This document shows, in pieces, positions 23,101-34,397 of a stretch of 64,000 nucleotides of DNA. The notes beneath the pieces were generated by a model. The model saw only the letters and a program-made list of their open reading frames with translations. It did no database searches and had not been told where the DNA came from. This stretch comes from Epiperipatus broadwayi (lineage: Eukaryota; Onychophora; Udeonychophora; Euonychophora; Peripatidae): contig JAQFVV010000978.1 of the NCBI GenBank assembly GCA_028023455.1, positions 62,001 to 126,000 on the forward strand, given 5' to 3'. A program made the translations under genes and the position numbers. How positions within the stretch are numbered: the first letter of the stretch is position 1; each line of letters starts with the position of its first letter.

Positions 23101-23429
23101 TAAATAAACTTAACATATTCTATTCAATAAAAGACATGATTTAGCATTAACAGGTGCATTAAGTTCATAAGCTAAAGAATACATGGATTGGTTCTGTTTA
23201 TTGTACCATGGTATTTTCTAATGGCTGCTTGCCCATGAGCCTGTGACTACTTTGCAGCTGTCCCAGATAATAAAAATAATTATTAAAATTTGTAAATGCA
23301 AATATCAATAACATAACAATCATTTAATATAACTGATTAAATTGTTTTAAAAAAGAATTATTTTAATAACCAATGCTTGAGATTCTATTAAAAACGCTAC
23401 TAATTATAGCAATGTTGAATATATTTGGT
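23101..23429. other. AT-rich non-coding stretch
   Basis: No gene or repeat border recognised. Confidence 0.4.
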
Positions 23430-23560
23430 GAATTTCAGCAAGTTCCAGCGAGATTGGTTGGTTCTTATCCATACCCAACATTAGCGCCATCGGAGCTGGA
23501 GCTGTTTCCAGCGTCACTAGTAATTGAGAGTGATCTATTCTGGTTTTTCTTCGGAGTGAA
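23430..23560. other. Isolated GC-richer patch of unknown origin
   Basis: About 130 bp with clearly higher GC than its surroundings. It is open on both strands: plus-strand QQVPARLVGSYPYPTLAPSE after an AG that could be an acceptor, and minus-strand LLVTLETAPAPMALMLGMDK. I recognise neither. It might be a small exon, an old transposon piece or a chance open patch. I assign no function. Confidence 0.25.
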
Positions 23561-24207
23561 TAATTTTTTATTACTTTCATTTAGAATGAGCAATAATTTT
23601 TTTTTCTTCCTGTAATTACCATCTATAAATTCACACATGAATATTTATTATAAAAAAATATAATAAAATAAAAGAAATATCGGTATGGGAAAATAAAATG
23701 ATTGTGTGGTTGCAAAATTAGAAATGCCCTGTTTGTTTTCCTTGGCTTACTTTCTGGAGGCAATACTGTAAGTAATAAAGCAACTCTGCTTAAAAATTTC
23801 ATTATCCCCACTGATATTTTCAGAATATGCAAAATATTCTTAAATGAAAATTTCCCACTATCTTCATGTTGTAACGATTATAGATTTCATCTTAATTTCA
23901 TTCAATACATTTATTACCCTAACAGTTCTATAAACTTGAAGTGGTCTCAACACCATAATGAAATATCCTATCTTTTTAATAATTGGATATAGCAGCAGCC
24001 CACTATAGTCTGTGTTTTTCACTTCAACATTCAAGTCTTCTTTTAACCCAAAAAGGTGCAGAGATTTTAAAATTGATTTACACATTCAAACAGAAAAACA
24101 TCTAATGTAAAAACTGATGTAGATTTTCTTTTTCTATCACTGATTTATCAAACGTTTTTTGCACTTAAGAATATTCTCAAAATTATTGCTAAAACATCAT
24201 AATCAGT
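23561..24207. other. AT-rich non-coding stretch
   Basis: Contains overlapping open frames on both strands with no recognisable motif. I treat them as chance. Confidence 0.4.
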
Positions 24208-24316
24208 CAAGCGTTGTTAGCCGAGAGGTCAACGCAGCCACCTTGCAAGCAAGTAGTTGGTTGCAGACGGTTGTGGGTTCGCCTCCCTGCCGATGCTATG
24301 ACATATGGAAAAAAAC
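24208..24316 (+). mobile_element. tRNA-derived SINE, copy 2
   Basis: A-box GTTAGCCGAGAGGTCA, central CACCTTGCAAGCAAGTAG, B-box GGGTTCGCCTCC and tail GATGCTATGACATATGGAAA. It is bounded by CATCATAATCA (24195-24205) and CATCACAATCA (24317-24327), a probable 11-bp target-site duplication with one mismatch. It has the best-preserved A-box of the four copies. Confidence 0.88.
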
Positions 24317-24512
24317 CATCACAATCATTATCATTATGTGAGCCTGTAAATTAAAAAGATATTTATTTCCATCAACCCAAATTAAAAGTTCTCCAGTTGT
24401 ATCCATATCTTATCTTGATGTCTGCTTTTTTAAAGCCACAAGTAATCTGTTTTAAAGACCGCTGTCATAAAAATGAAAGTAAAGTTGAAAGACAAATAGC
24501 TACTTAACATAA

Positions 24513-24880
24513 AATAATATGCCCTGCATGATTTAATGCATGGTCCAGTGACAGACTCTGGAGTGCATGGTCTTCAGATCGATTCCAGTGCGGTGTTTCT
24601 GAACTCAAACTTCATATGAACTTCCAAGCAGTAAAGTCATTCAATTACTATATTCCCTGCATGGTTTATAGCAGCGGAAGAGTGATAGAGTCTGGAAAGT
24701 AAATTCACCGATCGAATTCAGTTCTGGAACTTCTTATGAATTCCCGAGCAATAATGCCATTTGCTGATTTGGTGCAACAATAGAGTACCAAAACTCCGAA
24801 GTATAAATTCCATTGATCGCTGGCATTTCCGGAGCTCCGAACTTTTTATGGAACTTATGAGCAATTAAGTCCTTTGATTA
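24513..24880 (+). repeat. Three diverged head-to-tail units of a SINE-like repeat
   Basis: Units at about 24513-24642, 24643-24770 and 24775-24882 each follow the order CCCTGCATGxTTTA, GACxxAGTCTGGA, GATCGATTCCAG-type (B-box-like), AACTTCxTATGAA and GAGCAATAAxxxCATT. The third lacks the head. Related single copies lie at about 34064-34185 and, inverted, 54903-54985. A tandem trimer of a retroposed unit is unusual. Segmental duplication is the alternative. Confidence 0.55.
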
Positions 24881-26070
24881 TTTATTTGTAAAATAATATG
24901 TTATTACTGATCTAATGCTGCGTAGACAGGTTTTATTTGGAGCAATTTAGCAGACATTAGAATATTATACCCAAATTACTTTATCATTATTGCCGATAGT
25001 TATCAGTGATTGTCTGTCTCCTTGACACAATCTAAACTACCTCTGACATTTTTAATAAAGTAAGTCTCTTACATTATTCAGGGCATGTAGAAAGATGGGT
25101 AGATAAATAACTTGGTAGATGGATGGATAAATAAATAGATTAATGGATATGTAAATAGATGGTCAATTAGATAGCTAGGTAGTCAGACAAGTAATTATAC
25201 GATTAAAAGAAAGTAAAGAAGGATGCAAATAAGGAGAAAAACAGTAAAACAAGAGAGTAAATAATAAGATAAATAGAAAAATAGAGATAGGAATTGTTAG
25301 GGAATAAGGTAGATAACTATTCAGAAATATATGTAGGAATTAATATTTAAAGATATACTAAATAATTAAAGGTAGCTCTAAACATTTATGTTTTGATTTA
25401 AAAATCAATATATATATACACACACGTGAGTATAGTTACCCTACATATGTAAGTTTTTTGAATATATCCCAAACTAGTTTTTAAAATTTTAACTTAGATT
25501 AAAAAAAAAAAAACTAAATATTTTCCAAAGTGGTATAACTTTATACAATTTATATAATAATTATATAATTACGTAGAAATTATTACATTCAGATTATATA
25601 ATTAATCTGCTTTTCTGTTCCTTTATTGTAATTCTCATCAGACAACTGTAGATATTGTACAAAATGTTAGTGAAGATAAATGTAAAAAAGAGAGTTTATT
25701 TCCTATTTGGATTCATCTGCTTTTCACAAACATGGAAGGCAGATAAATTTAAATGTGGAAGACCCTAGAAAAAGTTATTTAAATATAGACCTGTCTCACA
25801 AAGTACGGCTACATTGCTGGGTTTGGTAGATTATTCATTTAAGCATAGAAATCATTTTAACATTAGTAATGGTAGAGATCCCAAAATAAAAAGTATTGAT
25901 AATAGTAAAGACAAATATTTCAATTGTTTTCTAAAATAAAAATACAAGAAATATGCAAATTTCCTTGATATGAATTCCTCAAGATTTGAACCTAAGAAAG
26001 TACTTGTAGCTAAAAAGTTATCAAAATTTAAGAATTATAATAATAAATAAATAATCATAACTTCTAAATA
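24881..26070. other. AT-rich stretch with a decayed tetranucleotide repeat
   Basis: The stretch 25090-25200 is a decayed (GATA/GATG)n-like run. Poly-A occurs near 25500. The rest is unique and shows no gene. Confidence 0.45.
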
Positions 26071-26802
26071 TTTGTAATTGCAAAGCGGAAGTACCCCCCC
26101 CCCGAGTTATGTAACTTCAAAAACCAAATGATACCATTTTATCTTTGGCCTCTGTTGTTATATAAGCTTAGTTTTTGACTTGGTTTTTAAATTATACGAT
26201 AAATTTTATTTACTGTTTTAATTTATGTACAGACTAAATGTTCTGCAAACACCATTAATAGTTAACAACCAATGAAAAGATAGAATGATATCATTCTATC
26301 TTTAGGCTCTGTTGTTACATAAGCTTAGTTTTTGACATGGTTTTTAAATCATATTAATGGTGTTTACATAAATTAAAACAATAAACAAAATTTATCTATA
26401 ATTTAAAAATTTAGTCAAAAACTAAGCTTATATAACAACAGAGCCCAAAGATACAATGATATTCTATCTTTTCATTAGTTGTTGACGCTACGCATGCAGG
26501 GAATAGTTACTTCCGCTTTTCAATTACAATTATTAAAACTAATATTTCACTTAATGTTCAAAGGTTGTTAAAAATCAGACTCATTCATCATCCTTTGACT
26601 ATGTTAATGGTGATTGCAGAATATTTTAGTCTGCACATGAATTAAAACAATGGACAAAATTCACTGTATAATTTAAAAACCATGTCAAAAACTAAGCCTA
26701 TATAACAACAGAACCCAAAGATAGAATGGTATTATTCTATCATTTCATTGATTTTTGATCCTGCATAACTCCAGGGTAGTTACTTCCGCTTTGCAATTAC
26801 AA
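26071..26802. repeat. Nested foldback cluster, GCAAAGCGGAAGTA family
   Basis: The outer tips TTTGTAATTGCAAAGCGGAA (26071) and their inverse (ending 26802) head arms of about 190-200 bp that match through TCTGTTGTTATATAxGCTTA, TTTTTGAC.TGGTTTTTAAAT and CACCATTAA. Inside lies at least one more inverted pair (forward about 26264-26350, inverted about 26365-26530, with the tip GGGAATAGTTACTTCCGCTT). A C-run interrupts the left arm at 26093-26103. No open frame is present. It is best read as one MITE/foldback family inserted into itself. Confidence 0.75.
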
Positions 26803-26924
26803 AATTTAAGAAGAAAATCGCTCCTGAATATATTAGTTATGAGTGCAGGAAATTTGACACTACCAAAATTGTTATAGCCTAGAATTTTATTTGAACAGAA
26901 AGATAATTACAGAATAACTTGGAA

Positions 26925-27785
26925 TGTGATGCACTGTGACTTCTCCTTATACAGAGTCAGGAATCTCTCAGCCACTATGTCCAAAGAAACCTGTTAGCCA
27001 CTTTACCTTCCCTTTCCATTCTCCACCCTAAGTTTTCCCATAATCTGCTCCATCCCATTTCCACAACTTAATCTTTATCAACTCCATGGCTTTCATATCT
27101 AAATCCCCCTTATTTTTTTCCAAACCCAGCATAAAAACCTATAACCCACTTTCTGTATAATCGTTTTGTTCATATTTATTCTTCCATAACTTCCATTATT
27201 TGTACCCTTTCTGCTTTCAAGCATTTTCATTGAATTAATAGATGCCTAATATTTTCTATGCCTTCCTTACACAACTTTCAGACTAAACCACCAATATTTT
27301 TCCATTTATGTGTATATTCCCTTGTTGCTAAAGATCCTGTTCGAGCCTTAAACAATAAACTAATTTCCTTGCTATTATCATAAATTAAATCGCACCTAAT
27401 ATTTCATTTACTTCTATATATATTTAAACTCTTTTTACTCTCCATACTAGTTCTCCAGCTCTCCAACTCTCTATTCTTTATTAATGCATCTATTCTTTTA
27501 TCCCATTCCTTACCACTATAACACTCAACAATCCTCCTAACTCAATCATCCCACCTTTTGTACAAGTATACTGATATAAATTCTTTATCCAAATTTTCTG
27601 CATACGGTATTACCTTTCTCACCCATCTTGTTGCCTGCACTTTACTCATAACCCAATTAAATACTATTTTGGCTATTCTTTTATTATCCATAAACTGCAA
27701 TCTACCGAACATTTTCATTTTGCATCTCTCATATAAAAAATTGACGATCCCATTTCTCCTTGAATACCCTCCTTTGCTGTCCACG
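26925..27785 (-). mobile_element. Second LINE family, copy 2a (5'-truncated, decayed)
   Basis: The minus strand begins near the GAAGCGTGGACAGCAAAGGA block, runs through KMKMFGRLQFMDNKRIAKIV and WVRKVIPYAENLDKEF (27542-27784 is open), then a broken finger region, and ends with the shared 3' sequence AGAAGTCACAGTGCATCACA at about 26925. Stops and indels mark it as dead. It lies directly downstream of copy 2b in the same orientation, separated by about 35 bp. Confidence 0.8.
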
Positions 27786-27817
27786 CTTCAATGACTCCAC
27801 GCAATATAAAACCAGAA

Positions 27818-28640
27818 TGTGATGTGATGTGATGTATTATGGCTTCTCCTTAAACGAAGTCAAGAATATCTCAGCAATTATGCCCAGATAAACCTGTTAG
27901 CCACTTTCTTTTACATTCCCCACTCTAAATTTACCCATAATCTGCTCTATCCCATTTCCACAACATAATTTTTGTCAACTCTATAACCTTTATATCTAAA
28001 TCCCCCTTATCTTTTCCCAAACCCAGCATAAAAACCAATAATTCACTTTCTGTATAATCACTCTTTTCATATTTATTTTTCCACAACTTCATTATATGTA
28101 CCCTTTCTGTTTTCAAACATTTACATTCAATTAACAAATGCCTAATATTTTCAATTCCTTCCTTACATAATTTGCAAAATAAATCACCCATATTTTTCCA
28201 TTTACATGTATATTCTTTTGTAGCTAAAGATCCCGTTCGAGCCTTAAACAATAAACTACTTTCCTTACTATTATCATAAATTAACTCACACCTAATATTC
28301 TGTTTATTTCTATATATATTTAAACTCTTTTTACTCTCCATACTATTTCTCCATCTCTCTAACTCCCTAGTCTTTATTAATAAATTTATTCTTTTATCCC
28401 ATTCCTTATTACTATAACACTTAATAATCCTCTTAACACAATCATCCCATCTTTTGTACAAATATACTGATATAAATTCTTTATCCAAATCTTTTGCATA
28501 GCGCATTACCTTTCTCACCCATCTTGTTACCTGCCCTTTACTCATAACCCAATTAAATACTATTTTAGCTATTCTTTTATTATCCATAAACTGCAATCTA
28601 CCAAACATTTTCATTTTACTTTTTGCATCTCTAGTGAAAA
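27818..28640 (-). mobile_element. Second LINE family, copy 2b (5'-truncated, best-preserved C-terminus)
   Basis: Starts abruptly at the codons for DAKSKMKMFGRL (about 28632) and ends in a GTGAT-type pentamer run on the plus strand (27818-27834), that is ACATC repeats on the element strand. The pentamer tail and 3' sequence match copy 1 and copy 2a. Truncation at a different point from copy 2a shows the two arose by separate insertions and not by tandem duplication. Confidence 0.85.
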
Positions 28641-28692
28641 AAATAAAACAAACAAAATTTCTTATATTTTGAAAAACAAATCTATCAGACAA
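27931..28692 (-). pseudogene. C-terminal LINE protein fragment with CCHC finger
   Basis: A 253-codon frame, of which about residues 23-253 belong to the LINE. It has the finger CKLCKEGIENIRHLLIEC near residues 172-189 and the tail FMLGLGKDKGDLDIKVIELT. The first 22 or so residues come from flanking DNA. It is the only uninterrupted version of this C-terminal domain in the window. No RT domain is attached, so it is a truncated fragment and not a gene. Confidence 0.8.
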
Positions 28693-28738
28693 ATAGTAAT
28701 AATAATAATTACAAGTTTAAAATTACAATTTCTAGATT

Positions 28739-28918
28739 ATGCAACATGTATTCCAATTAAAATTTTTATAAAGCAAATTATATAATCTGATGAACTTTAT
28801 ATCTTACAAAATATTTTTTTTTTAAAAAAATAAAACCATATATATTTATTTATATTTCATGCAAGATGTATTCTAATTAAAATTTCATAAAGCAAATTAT
28901 ATAACTGCTGAACTTACA
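28739..28918 (+). repeat. Direct repeat of about 57 bp, spacing about 120 bp
   Basis: ATGCAAxATGTATTCxAATT and AAAGCAAATTATATAA occur at about 28739 and again at about 28859 in the same order, each followed by GAACTT and a T/A-rich run. This looks like a local tandem duplication. Confidence 0.7.
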
Positions 28919-30344
28919 ATTTTTTTTTTAAAGTACACATTTATAAAGACATCACGTGACTTTTGTTTATATCATGCAGAATATTCCCCCCCCCCCCACC
29001 ACATTCACTAATGAAAATCAGAAACTAGAAATCAGTCTGGGATATTGGATAGAGATTTAATAAGCACTATCATCTGACAAGCATAAAAGTAGTAAGAGAA
29101 AAAAGTACATATATTCCAATAACAGACAAAACAATATTTTATGTAATTATAACAGTCTTTTTAATACTTTTATTTTTATAAATTTTAACACAAGTAGGAA
29201 TCTTATTATCAGATGACAGACGAGTTAGGATATTCCAAAAAAGATTCCTATAGTTTTGTAGCTTGGTTATCAGAACAATAGCCAAAGTAATTTAATGAAA
29301 CAAAATTAAACTGATTAAAGCCACTCAATGCAATAAAACAAATTACAATAATAAATAAAATTCAAATATTTGGCAAATCTTAAATACAATTGCAGAAATT
29401 AAGTATATAATATTTTAATCGAAAATACCACTATTAAATAAAATGAAATTAATCTGAACAAAGTACAGAAATCCAGATGTGTTTTGTATAACTCAGCATT
29501 ATTTTGACAACTGGAAAAATATTTATCAGTTTGACAAATATATTGATGAAAAAAAAAAAAAAATTGAAAATCAAATTACATAAATTCCTACTACAGAATT
29601 TAAATTACTCAAACTGGATAAAACTATATTTACAACATAAATAAGGATGGTGTTCAATTACGCAATACATAAAAATATATATCTACATTTCTTGTTCAAA
29701 TTAAATTAAAATTGGACAATATTTGCACTAGAACTAAAAAAAAAAAACCAATGCAATCATAAATGCATAAAATTTATATGAAATCATCTATGTCAAGTAT
29801 ACAGTTTTTGGTTAATTTGCTTACATTAACATTTATAACCATTTATTATAATTAACAATAAATCCCAAATTTTACAGTTTTATGAAGAGTTATTTTGAAA
29901 AGCTAAAGATTTCTGAATTTTTCAAAAATGACTAATTTTAGTATATGAACCTGCATAATGCCCCCCCCCCCGTCTCAAGCTAGAAAACTCAAAATACAAT
30001 TACTATTAGTTTTTAGCGAGATTTTATATGTATATAACATGATTAGATTGTTTTAACAGTTCATATTTCAAAAGTACAACATTTTAAAAAAAAGAAAAGA
30101 GGATTTAAAATTTGAAAAAACAAAAACAAATTTGTGATAAATCATTAAGTTTAAATACAAATATATAAAATTTCAAGATTACATTTTAATGAGATCTTAT
30201 TTTTTCTATTTTGTCCTTTTACTGAAGAACTAAAATCCAAAATATGAATCTAATGAAATAATAAATCTAAATGTCATGATTGTTAAACAAAATTTAAATT
30301 TATGACAACTTTATCGTTAAAAAACTAATTTGAAAAAGACAGGA
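28919..30344. other. AT-rich non-coding stretch with cytosine runs
   Basis: Long C runs occur at about 28986-28998 and 29961-29971. A short match to the foldback family (CAGAAACTAGAAATCAGTCT with GATATTGGATAGAG) lies at 29013-29054. No gene seen. Confidence 0.45.
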
Positions 30345-30690
30345 TTTGAAGTCAGACTTTCAAGCTCCCTACAACTATCCACTCCATCTTATAACAAATG
30401 ATACACATGACCACATACATGTGAAAAAGATAAATTATCTCTAATATAAATATTTCGTGCTGAATTAGCACTCATTAGTTGGTCTATATCACAAGTGCTC
30501 AGTTTATATTAAAATAGCAAATCGTCAAACTTTAATAGACAAGTTTCAATCTTTTCCACCCTCCAACTCTTCCCATCCACATCATTGAAAATCCGAGGAT
30601 GGAATGCTCTAAGCCCTTGTTGATACCAATATTATTGTCATACTCATGTTGACTTACAAGTTTTCATTTTATCCTGAAATATGGGGTAAA
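30345..30690 (-). repeat. ACATGTG-armed repeat family, copy
   Basis: The family blocks, in complement, include GCACTCATTAGTTGGTCTAT, CTTTAATAGACAAGTTTCAA, CCCTCCAACTCTTC and CATGTTGACTT. The tail block GTCAGACTTTCAAGCTCC is at the left. Confidence 0.65.
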
Positions 30691-31099
30691 ATATACATCT
30701 GCTATTTGTCTACAGTGTTTTAACTAAATGATTTTTAAAAATAAAATAAACTACACTTGTAATTGCCACACCTAATTTGGATCATACTCTTAAAATAAAT
30801 GGGTGGATGTTACATCAACAAAACACAAAAATGCCTCAATCTAAGGGCAAACGATAATCAGGTGTGATATATTCTTCAAAGTACAATATTTTAACCTGTT
30901 TTTATGACTTTTAATGAGGTCACTAGTTTTCCATGCTTATTGTCAAATGAAAATAAAAAATTGTACCGACTAAAAAGAGAAAAAACTTCTACGAAAGTGA
31001 GAAATCATAAATGTTTTAAATTATAGTAACATCATATAACTGTTTAATGATTTCATATATACCATGTATTCCTCATATATACTTACATATTTATATCCA
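30691..31099. other. AT-rich non-coding stretch
   Basis: No gene or repeat recognised. Confidence 0.4.
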
Positions 31100-31660
31100 G
31101 GGTCTTTCAGAGAAAATGTGAGGCCCAGGGCAACCAATATTTTAGAGGCCCTTCAAATTTTAAAATAAAAACATGGGAAGAGACAAAAAGAGCATTTTTA
31201 CTTACAGGGGCGAAAACAGGACTCCGGGAGCAGTTAGTTACGAGTCACAGAAACAAGGAAGCAGATCATATCCAGATAGCACTTGGATGGGGTAGATTCA
31301 CTCTAGCATTGTTAGTATCGTAAAAAGTATTATTAGCACAGAACTGACTGACGAGGCTGAAACTATTAATTCTACCGGTCGCTGAGCACTGCACTTGCTT
31401 TCATCACAGAATCGTCAAATTGGTACTTCATCCCTAAACTGGCTTATATTTTTCGACTCTTGGCATCCCTGCTTGGAAAAATTTTCTTGAATATTTTTTT
31501 GGGAAATTTAACTGTAAAATTAATGCATCGCTTTGCCTTCTCCTATATTTTTTTTTTAACACATTGAGTTGCCAAGTTGAGGTCCCTAATATTGCGAGGC
31601 CCAGGGGTGGCTGCCCCTCCTGTCCCCCCCCCCGATTGGCCATGCTTGTATCATAATATA
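31100..31660. repeat. GC-richer segment with GAGGCCC-containing ends
   Basis: The left end has GAGGCCCAGGGCAACC and the right end GAGGCCCAGGGGTGGCTGCC followed by a C run and GGCCATGC. Similar words (AGGCCGGCCCGAGG, ACTTAGGGACC) lie at 58362-58410. The GC-rich ends with an AT-rich interior resemble a decayed DNA transposon or processed repeat, but I could not identify matching terminal inverted repeats. No coding region is convincing. Confidence 0.35.
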
Positions 31661-32184
31661 TATTTGTATCGTAATGTATTTATATCTTAATACTTACATT
31701 CTTGTACTCTAATTGCCACTAAAATAAAATCAAAAATAGGAAACAAGGATCCAATTGAACTTCTAATTTGAAATTTTGTATATACGTTTCCAAAATGATT
31801 GAAGTATATATATATCTTTTTTGAGATGATTAATTTTCAAAATTTTGGTTACACAATTTTAAAATTTTATTTTTTAAAAAGCTGGCTCTTAAAAGTGACA
31901 AAAAATGGTACAAGTTTTACAAAATGATTTTCATTTTATTTTTTTAACTTCTTCCAAATTCATCAAAAATGAATTTATATGTAAGTCTGCAACACAAATT
32001 TTTTTTTTGTGGGGAGAAATTCAAACAACCTTTCACAAAATTATGAAGTGTATTATATTTGGGATAACTTTACATCGTATTAAATGTGTAAAATGTTTCA
32101 TAGTAAAAAAAAAAATAGTGTAACATTTTGTACTACATATTCACCAAAAGGTTTGTGATGATGATATTTTAGAGATGATAATAT
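31661..32184. other. AT-rich non-coding stretch
   Basis: T/A homopolymer runs near 31998 and 32105. No gene seen. Confidence 0.4.
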
Positions 32185-32530
32185 GGATTATTTCCATCAT
32201 CTACCATTAACTATTGAATGTCTAGAAAATTTTAAACTTTATTTAAACTTTTCAAATATAAACAACTGTTAGTAATAACACACAAATAGACAACACAAAT
32301 TTAGTAGATTACACGTTTTGAGTGATATTCTCCACTTATCTTCAGGTGTTGCTGACCTGACCAGTCATAATATTAGCATAGGAATTAAACTTATACATTT
32401 AGATTTTTGAATATTGAATTTTAAGACAATAGCCTAAAAAACTGAGCTATAAGGTAATGATCAGTAGAAATGTCATATACTTATCTATGAGTTGTTTCAA
32501 ATCCTTGCAATGTCACCAATTTTTTTTTAC
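32185..32530 (+). repeat. Foldback family (TTTCCATCATCTA arms), partial copy
   Basis: Starts with GATTATTTCCATCATCTACC and GAATGTCTAGAAAATTTTAA, then GCTGACCTGACCAGTCATAA and TTAGCATAGGA, ending near CAATGTCACCAATTT. It is collinear with the left half of the larger copy at 32769-33357. The right arm is missing. Confidence 0.6.
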
Positions 32531-32768
32531 TACCTTTTTTTAATACAACATTCAACATGAAAAGAACAGATGTAAATGTGCATGCACATATCATCACAAG
32601 TTATCAATACTACAGTTTATGAAAATTTGCTTTATATCAAATATGTGTATAAATACGCTTGCATACAAAAGTAACAGACATTTATAAATTTCATATAATT
32701 TTTACTCCTATCATTACATTCACTGAAAACAAACTGTAAAATAGCTATAAAATTTTAGTTAAATGTTG

Positions 32769-33357
32769 GACTGTTTCCAACATCTAACTGAACTGATAAA
32801 CATTTAGAAAAATTCAAACTTCATCTATACTTTTCCAATACAATCAACTATTAATAATAACATGCAACTTAATATAGAACATATTTGGTATGATTTTATT
32901 CTCTCTTTTCCATCTATTACTGACCTGACTAGTGACAGTATTAGCACAGGAAATGAATCTTAGATTCTTAAATATTGAATTTAAAAAGCTCTAATCAACT
33001 AGACATTTCATCAAGGGTGATAGCAGAAATTTTATACACTTATTTATAGAGGTCTTGATCATTTCTCAACTAAGTATATAAAATGTCTGATGACTATTGC
33101 TTTTGACAAAGTAGTGTAATTAGTAGGAACACCACTTTGAATTCAGTATTCATCAATCTATCACCAATTTAATTCCTACGTTAATATGAACATTGGACAG
33201 GTTAAGCAATGCCTGAAAAACAGAGAATACCATGTGACACATATTATGTTCTATATTAACTTTGTGTGTTATATTAATAATTTAATGCAATTGGAATAAA
33301 ATTCGAATTTTTCTAAAAACATTTACAATTCAACAGATGATGAAAATAATCTAAAAT
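32769..33357 (+). repeat. Foldback family, longer copy with inverted ends
   Basis: The left end GACTGTTTCCAACATCTAAC...AACATTTAGAAAAATTCAAA pairs with the inverted right end at 33300-33357 (TTTTTCTAAAAACATTTACA and CAGATGATGAAAATAATC). The interior contains ACTGACCTGACTAGTGACAG and TTAGCACAGGA, shared with the copy just upstream. About 590 bp long, it appears to be the parent form of the 213-bp element at 10747. No transposase frame is visible. Confidence 0.6.
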
Positions 33358-34306
33358 ATAATTACAAATAAAATGCCATCCACTCTTCACTGAAGATAAA
33401 GCTATATATATAATGGGAAGAAAAAATTAGCAACATCTCCATGCACATAGTGAGAAATTAAATTATACAAAATTATAATAGATACCTGATAAATTAATTT
33501 TTTTTAAAAAAAAAAAGTCAAGAAAATAAAAATGTAAATCTTGTCACTTTTTATTATGATCTTCCTTATGAAAAATTATAATCGAATTAAACTCCCAAAA
33601 ATATTTTATCCTTTACATTTCTGCCTGCAATATCTCTTAAATAATTAAAATTACCTGCATTATTAAAGAAATGGTTTAAGTTAATTTTATTTAATCTATC
33701 AATATGGACTGATTGCACTGTTTATAATAGTAATGATATTTTTTAATATACATTTAACTAATGCTAAAAAAAAAAAATTATATGATATCAGTTTATATGA
33801 AAAAATTATCAACAGGATACCAATTTATTAAATACAAAATAATTCCTTTATGGTGTGCTTCTAAAAATCATGGGCAACCTGTAGCCCAAGCTCCATGTGC
33901 AGCCATTATGCTGTAGGCACACAGTTCATAATTATAAGAGTATAATAATAAAATATATTTTTTTACTTTAAAATAATTTTACTTTGATATAATTGCTATA
34001 AAACACAATATTTGTGAACATTTTCTTATAGCATAAAGACTGCATACCTGTTCTACACATCAAACATTCCATACCCTGTGTAGTTTGGTGGAATGGCAGA
34101 TATTAGATGAAGGTACATGAATTGCATCAATCCCTATTACTTTCACATTCAAACTTCTTCAAATTCTTAAGCAGTAAAGCCATTCAATTATTATTAAAAT
34201 GAGCAGCTATTTATTCCAATGCCATCTAGTGTAAATTCAAGTAATGAGTGATTACCAGATCCATATAAAATTTCTACCTTCGATATTTAAATCCTTTCCC
34301 CTAAGA
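33358..34306. other. AT-rich stretch containing one SINE-like unit
   Basis: 34064-34185 matches the units at 24513-24880 (ACCCTGTGTAGTTTGGTGGA at the head, AGCAGTAAAGCCATTCAATT at the end). A T8A12 palindrome lies near 33500. No gene seen. Confidence 0.45.
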
Positions 34307-34397
34307 CTGATTTCTGGTTTTTACATTTATTAATAAGACCTAAGATTCAAATTAAAAATCCCAGGCCTCATTTATAAAGGCAAATGCCAGAAATCAA
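34307..34397. repeat. Small foldback, about 35-bp arms
   Basis: 34307-34341 (CTGATTTCTGGTTTTTACAT, ending AAGACCT) pairs imperfectly with 34363-34397 (AGGCCTCATTTATAAAGGCA, then CCAGAAATCAAC), loop about 21 bp. Wording is close to the centre of the 15690-16021 element. Confidence 0.55.

Noticed and set aside
31100-31660. hAT-type DNA transposon suggested by CAGGGTC at the left end
   Set aside because: No matching inverted end and no 8-bp duplication could be found; kept only as an unclassified repeat.
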